Origin: Sequoia sempervirens
Lineage: Eukaryota > Streptophyta > Pinopsida > Cupressales > Cupressaceae
NCBI GenBank assembly: GCA_007258455.2
Contig: VDFB02000003.1
Span: forward strand, 46,441,889-46,505,888
Direction of reading: 5' to 3'
Length of the DNA: 64,000 bases
The notes below the pieces were generated by a model. The model saw nothing but the letters and a program-made list of their open reading frames with translations. It did no database searches and was not told the origin of the DNA. The position numbers and the translations under genes were made by a program. This document shows, piece by piece, positions 60,101-64,000 of this stretch (position 1 is its first letter; each line of letters opens with the position of its first letter).

Positions 60101-61625
60101 CACTTTGATACTTCATGATTACCATTCATTATATATGACTATGAAGGCTTCCATGATAATTCTATAAGGTTTTGTTGTTCCAAACTCTCTGTATTTTGCT
60201 CTTTTTCTTTGGAATATATGGCTTTCATCATGTGATCTATTCGTTGAAGGCTTGACTGCTCCTCAAAAGTAACTCATGCTTTGTATAAATGCATTTGCTC
60301 ATTCATGGCTGCCTCCTTTAATGCTGCTACATATTACTTTTGTTAAGTCTATCAATCATAAAATCATTCATAAGTAATATGAAGTAGCCTGATTTGCATA
60401 TTCTTATTTGAAATATGTATGAAACATGGTCCCTTTTTAGCCCTTCTGTAGGCAATCAAGAATAATGATAACTCATAAGGTTGATATATTAATGATGCCT
60501 CTTGATGTTTTTATATAACCATGCTGTCCTGTTGTCATGTTGAATTCCCTCTTGAGTCTTTGAATGAACTATGTATGTACTTTCGAGTTGTAAGAAACAA
60601 TCTAATTGTTTGAGTGCTTCGTTTTCCCTTCAGTATAAAGGGGGCTCCATACTTTATTAAAATGTAAACATGAATGAAAGGAAGAGCTGAAACAAAGAAT
60701 GACAAATGCAATTAATGCTCTCTTAACATGCTTCTTTGATTGTTCTATTGAATTATAAGCAATAAGATGCTTGCTCAATCTGTTTTCACCATGCTGAATT
60801 AGATTGCTTTATGAATTTCTATTACAGTAGTTCCATTTGATGACTGTCATTAAATACCTGATAACTCTCAAATAATGATATGAATGAGAGGTATCCTTAT
60901 GATATGTCGGGATCAACCCTTGTGGGAGCCCGTTTTTCTCCACATATCTAATGAAAATAATCATGAACATAAAGAACCTATTCCTGCACATTGAAACAAA
61001 CAATTTAGTGAAACTAATCGAAGCTGAAAGCTTCCATTGAACTCTGTGTTCCTTAATTGTCAGCCTTTGTAACTCAATCATTTGGTGAATGCTTGATTGA
61101 ATGTATATTACATTCATGTTGGTAGCATAGACATGAAGTAGAATGTAATTTATCATTGCTTAGATTAAATCTCTAACATCATTCTTTTTACAATCTTGCA
61201 GGTTCATGGAGTGTGGAATCAAGATTGTTGCAGCTTGAAGACCCATCAACTGAAGACATCGAGCAAAAGCGGTTCATCATCATAGGTAGTGATGAATTGC
61301 TTCCCTCCTTTGTGTTTACGTTATCTTTAGTAGTGTAGTATTCCATCCCATTTTGTATTCATTATTTGATAAGACAATCAAATTCAGTTACTCCTGCAGC
61401 TTGTGCGGGATTTCAGTTTTTTCAAAATGAATAAAAAGCATTATTATGCAAATGTCCAATTTTTTGTTTCAATACTTGCATAATAAAACTATAATCAAAA
61501 TGTAATCTGATCTTTATGATGAACAATGAATACTTAGCAACAAAAATTTGGAAATTTTTGTACCTATCAATGATGAATTCAATTCAACTCTACCTGTTTG
61601 AGCTTGTAGTGAAAAATAGGTAACA
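57132..61625. other. Long AT-rich non-coding stretch; may be or include a long LTR ending at 61625
   Basis: No convincing coding region. Candidate splice signals exist (CATGGTAAGTG at 59236, TTTACAATCTTGCAGGTTCATGG at 61190), as would be expected of a transcribed non-coding leader. The stretch ends TAGGTAACA immediately before a primer-binding-site-like sequence, so its right part could be an LTR. The left end of such an LTR was not found. Confidence 0.35.
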
Positions 61626-61628
61626 AAT

Positions 61629-61643
61629 TGGCGACCTCTGTGG
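61629..61643 (+). promoter_or_regulatory. Primer-binding-site-like sequence after a possible LTR end
   Basis: ..GGTAACAAATTGGCGACCTCTGTGGAG: TAACA (LTR-type end) followed after three bases by TGGCGACCTCTGTGG. It begins with TGG (complement of tRNA CCA) and looks like the TTGGCGCC..GTGGGG site of Tat/Athila-like gypsy elements. It would place an element on the plus strand extending beyond the window. Confidence 0.35.
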
Positions 61644-61930
61644 AGTGTTTGCTTACTAAACACCATAGACCAGTATATAGCTTATCTATTGGGCATGGAG
61701 TCCATTTTTGCTCTGTTCTGACTTAGAAAACTGTAACTTAGCTTCAAACCAAACAAACTGAAAGAAACTACTGCAACTCTGTTGAAAATAGAGTTTGAAA
61801 AACTATGTGCAACAACTGCACTTTATTGAAAACACAACAAAACTGAAATGAAACGTGCCATGGGGAACTTATTGAAAACAAAACTGAAGCTGAAACTACT
61901 CTATCCTACACTACCCAACAGTGGTAGTGA

Positions 61931-64000
61931 TCAGACATAACCGTTCACTGGTTGTGAGAAAAAACTGCCCTTTCTCACCAACATAGGACGTGCTTCCTGC
62001 TTGCAAATTGTCCAACAAGGATGAAGGAAAAGTAAATGTCGAGCGCACAGATTAAAAACCTCTTCAATTATGAAAACCACCTCCTTTTCTGTGTTAGACA
62101 AGAGGTGCATGCAACTGTTTTGAATATGGTAAGCAACCTGCATTGATGAATTTTGATGCTCAATCTTGTTCTCCCAAGTAGGTAATTCAAATGGTAACTC
62201 CTCTTGATTGCTTGCCAAGTATGCCAAGTGTCTGATAGGACATCTCCTTGTCGGGACACTCAACTTGTAACCTTCAGCCCCATGTTTGTGCTCTATTTTC
62301 TCAGCCCATTGTTCATGATTTTCAAGAACATTAAATGAAGTTAAGTTGTCCTTTTGCTGATCTTTGAAGACTTCATCTTTTCCTTGAAAAGATGTTGATT
62401 GGAGGTAATATGTAGGTTGTTCATTGGCTACTACAGTCTGATCTTCTTGAAAGATTTGTCTATTATTGTTTATAGGAGGATCAACTGTTCTTTCTTTCAG
62501 CTCTGCAATGTAAAAAGAATCTTGTTTCTTTGTGTCATCTATAATAGTCTCTGAAAAGAAACCATTAATGTTTTCAATGGTTGGATCTTCTTGACTGAGG
62601 AGCTGATATCCCTGTTGGATTATTGAAAACAAGTCTTCAAATTTTTGTTCCTTATGTTCTTCATCCATGATAGAATACAACTCCTCCTCAACAAAGTGGG
62701 GCAGCTCATCAAATAAGTTCATAGGTTGCAAGGCATTATCTTCTACAACTTTTTCAATAGCCTCCCAGACTTGAGTGGGCTGATCACATGCTTCTCTTTC
62801 ATATGATACTAGCTCATCATCTATGTTAGAACAAAAAACCTCTATGATGCCTAAAAACATGTTCTCATCTAGCTCATAATTTTGCATTAAAACCAGATGA
62901 GTTTTATCATTTAGTTGCTCCATATCAGGCATAAATGCTATCATGCATGTGGTATCCTCATTTTCACCAAAAAATTGAGGAAGCTCATCGAACAAGTCAG
63001 CAATATTCCCTGGTTGTTCCAAATCAACTGGTAAATCAGGTACCTGCATACTCTCTTCAACTTGCTCAATAAAACTAGGTAGCTGGTCAAACAAATAAAC
63101 CAATTGTTCTTCTTTATGTGGTTCCTTCTCCAATGAAACTTGGGCATCCTCTGTCTACAAGTGAAGATCTTTAACTGGTAATTCCTGTATTCTGCTTTCA
63201 GCCATCTTATAAACAACATCAATTTTTTTTTCAAATGAATCAAAATCTAAGGGGTTCAGCAGAAAGTTTGAACCTATATCCTCTTCGCATGTAATATGGT
63301 AATTTTGAGCTGGGGACACAATACAAGTAGCAACAACTTCTTGCTCTTTTTGTTCATTCTTTTGCTGCTCTAATCGGTAAACTTCCAAAGCTAAATGCAA
63401 TGGGTTTACGTTTTTGACCTTCTCCATGAGGAGTAAAGTGTCATTATCAATGGACTGCTCTATAACTACACTAGGTTGTACTAGATTAATTTCCTCTACT
63501 TGTGAAGGATGAATGGTTGTAAAATTTGGGATTTCATACCTTGGAAGTTCTTCCTCTTGAAACTGATCTAAAATGCAAGAAGTTGTTTGGATATCATGCT
63601 TTTGAGCAAGAAAAGACTTGATTTTCTCCTCCTGTACAGCTAACTCCCTTATGAGCTTTTCTTCAAACTGTCTCCTTTGCATCAGTAATTCTTGCTCATA
63701 GAGATAGGCTTGATAGGCCATCTCTTCTTGTTGTTGATCGTACTCTTGTTGCCTCCTGATCTCTTCTATCTGCTTTGTGAATTCTAACAATATGTCCATG
63801 TTATTCTTCATATAATCAACCTCTTGGACATACGAATGTTGATCTGAAGGTTGAGTAGGGATGGGTGGGAGGTAAGCATGTTGAGCATGCTGATAGGCTA
63901 TTGTTGCATGGTTGTTTGGGATAAAACCAACAGCATGATTGGCCTGATATGGCTGATAGGGTGATTGGTTGACAAGATTTTCATGAAATGGAAGTGGGTA
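61931..64000 (-). pseudogene. Long acidic, Gln-rich ORF with LFDELP repeats, partial (unknown, retroelement-like)
   Basis: One reading frame enters from the right edge (64000) and runs to a stop at 61931, about 690 codons, broken only by a TAG at 63155-63157. The N-terminal part seen is Pro/Gln/Tyr/His-rich (SPYQPYQANHAVGF). Next is a Gln/Glu coiled coil (EIRRQQEYDQQQEEMAYQAY; QRRQFEEKLIRELAVQEEK), then an acidic region with a recurring motif: LFDQLPSFIEQ (63090), LFDELPQFFGE (62980), LFDELPHFVEE (62690) and the weaker DLFSIIQQ. The C-terminal 100 residues are more basic, with Cys (LCARHLLFLHPCW). I do not recognise the family. No nucleic-acid enzyme motif is visible. It lies antisense to the putative plus-strand LTR/primer site at 61.63 kb. 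The single stop suggests recent decay, or readthrough. Confidence 0.5.

Noticed and set aside
57132..61600. Short ORFs (for example 58255-58494, 59036-59293, 60809-61156) as genes
   Set aside because: No domain, codon or homology signal; lengths are as expected by chance in AT-rich DNA.

Overview
The window looks like intergenic DNA from a large-genome seed plant. It is AT-rich and packed with decayed, nested plant transposons (hAT, Ty1/copia, Ty3/gypsy, CACTA/En-Spm, a LINE tail). The only host genes are plant-type, intron-bearing pieces of VPS35, a mitochondrial phosphate carrier and SPT16. A gymnosperm is my best guess, from the old, uncondensed repeat layering; the sequence does not prove it. 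I see no intact host gene.

Layout. 0.2-2.1 kb: a dead hAT-type transposase (+). About 2.6-7.9 kb: a degraded copy of an unknown retroelement-type protein, here called family X (-). 8.0-10.05 kb and 52.95-56.6 kb: two halves of ONE Ty3/gypsy polyprotein (-), cut inside reverse transcriptase. The cut is filled by a 42.9-kb CACTA transposon (10055-52944). Its evidence is matching termini, a 3-bp TGA target duplication, related subterminal repeats at both ends and a TNP2-type transposase pseudogene (38.7-43.0 kb, +). Removing it with one TGA rejoins the RT frame directly ahead of its catalytic box. Right of the gypsy element lie a non-coding stretch (57-61.6 kb), a possible LTR/primer-binding junction at 61.63 kb, and a long acidic, Gln-rich ORF (-) that runs off the window.

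Inside the big CACTA. Its left-end 12-bp minisatellite is split by a second CACTA-type element (10569-30152; 19.6 kb, TSD TTC). The inner element has no transposase of its own. It carries exons 1-3 of the retromer gene VPS35 and a nearly complete intron-bearing mitochondrial phosphate carrier gene. It has itself been hit by a copia element (18.3-22.9 kb) and a small non-autonomous LTR element (24.4-26.8 kb). The outer element carries rearranged 3' pieces of the histone chaperone gene SPT16 (31.6-34.9 kb). It was also hit by a 5.0-kb insertion with a perfect 5-bp TSD (44076-49080) that contains a second copy of family X.

How it fits together. Inferred order: gypsy element, outer CACTA into gypsy, then inner CACTA, X element and LTR elements into the CACTAs. 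The main novelty candidates are (1) nested gene-carrying CACTA elements holding fragments of three conserved host genes, all in transposase orientation, (2) family X, a TSD-bounded element with a large unknown coiled-coil protein and no visible gag-pol, and (3) two LTR-element insertions with abnormal target duplications (512 bp and 25 bp).
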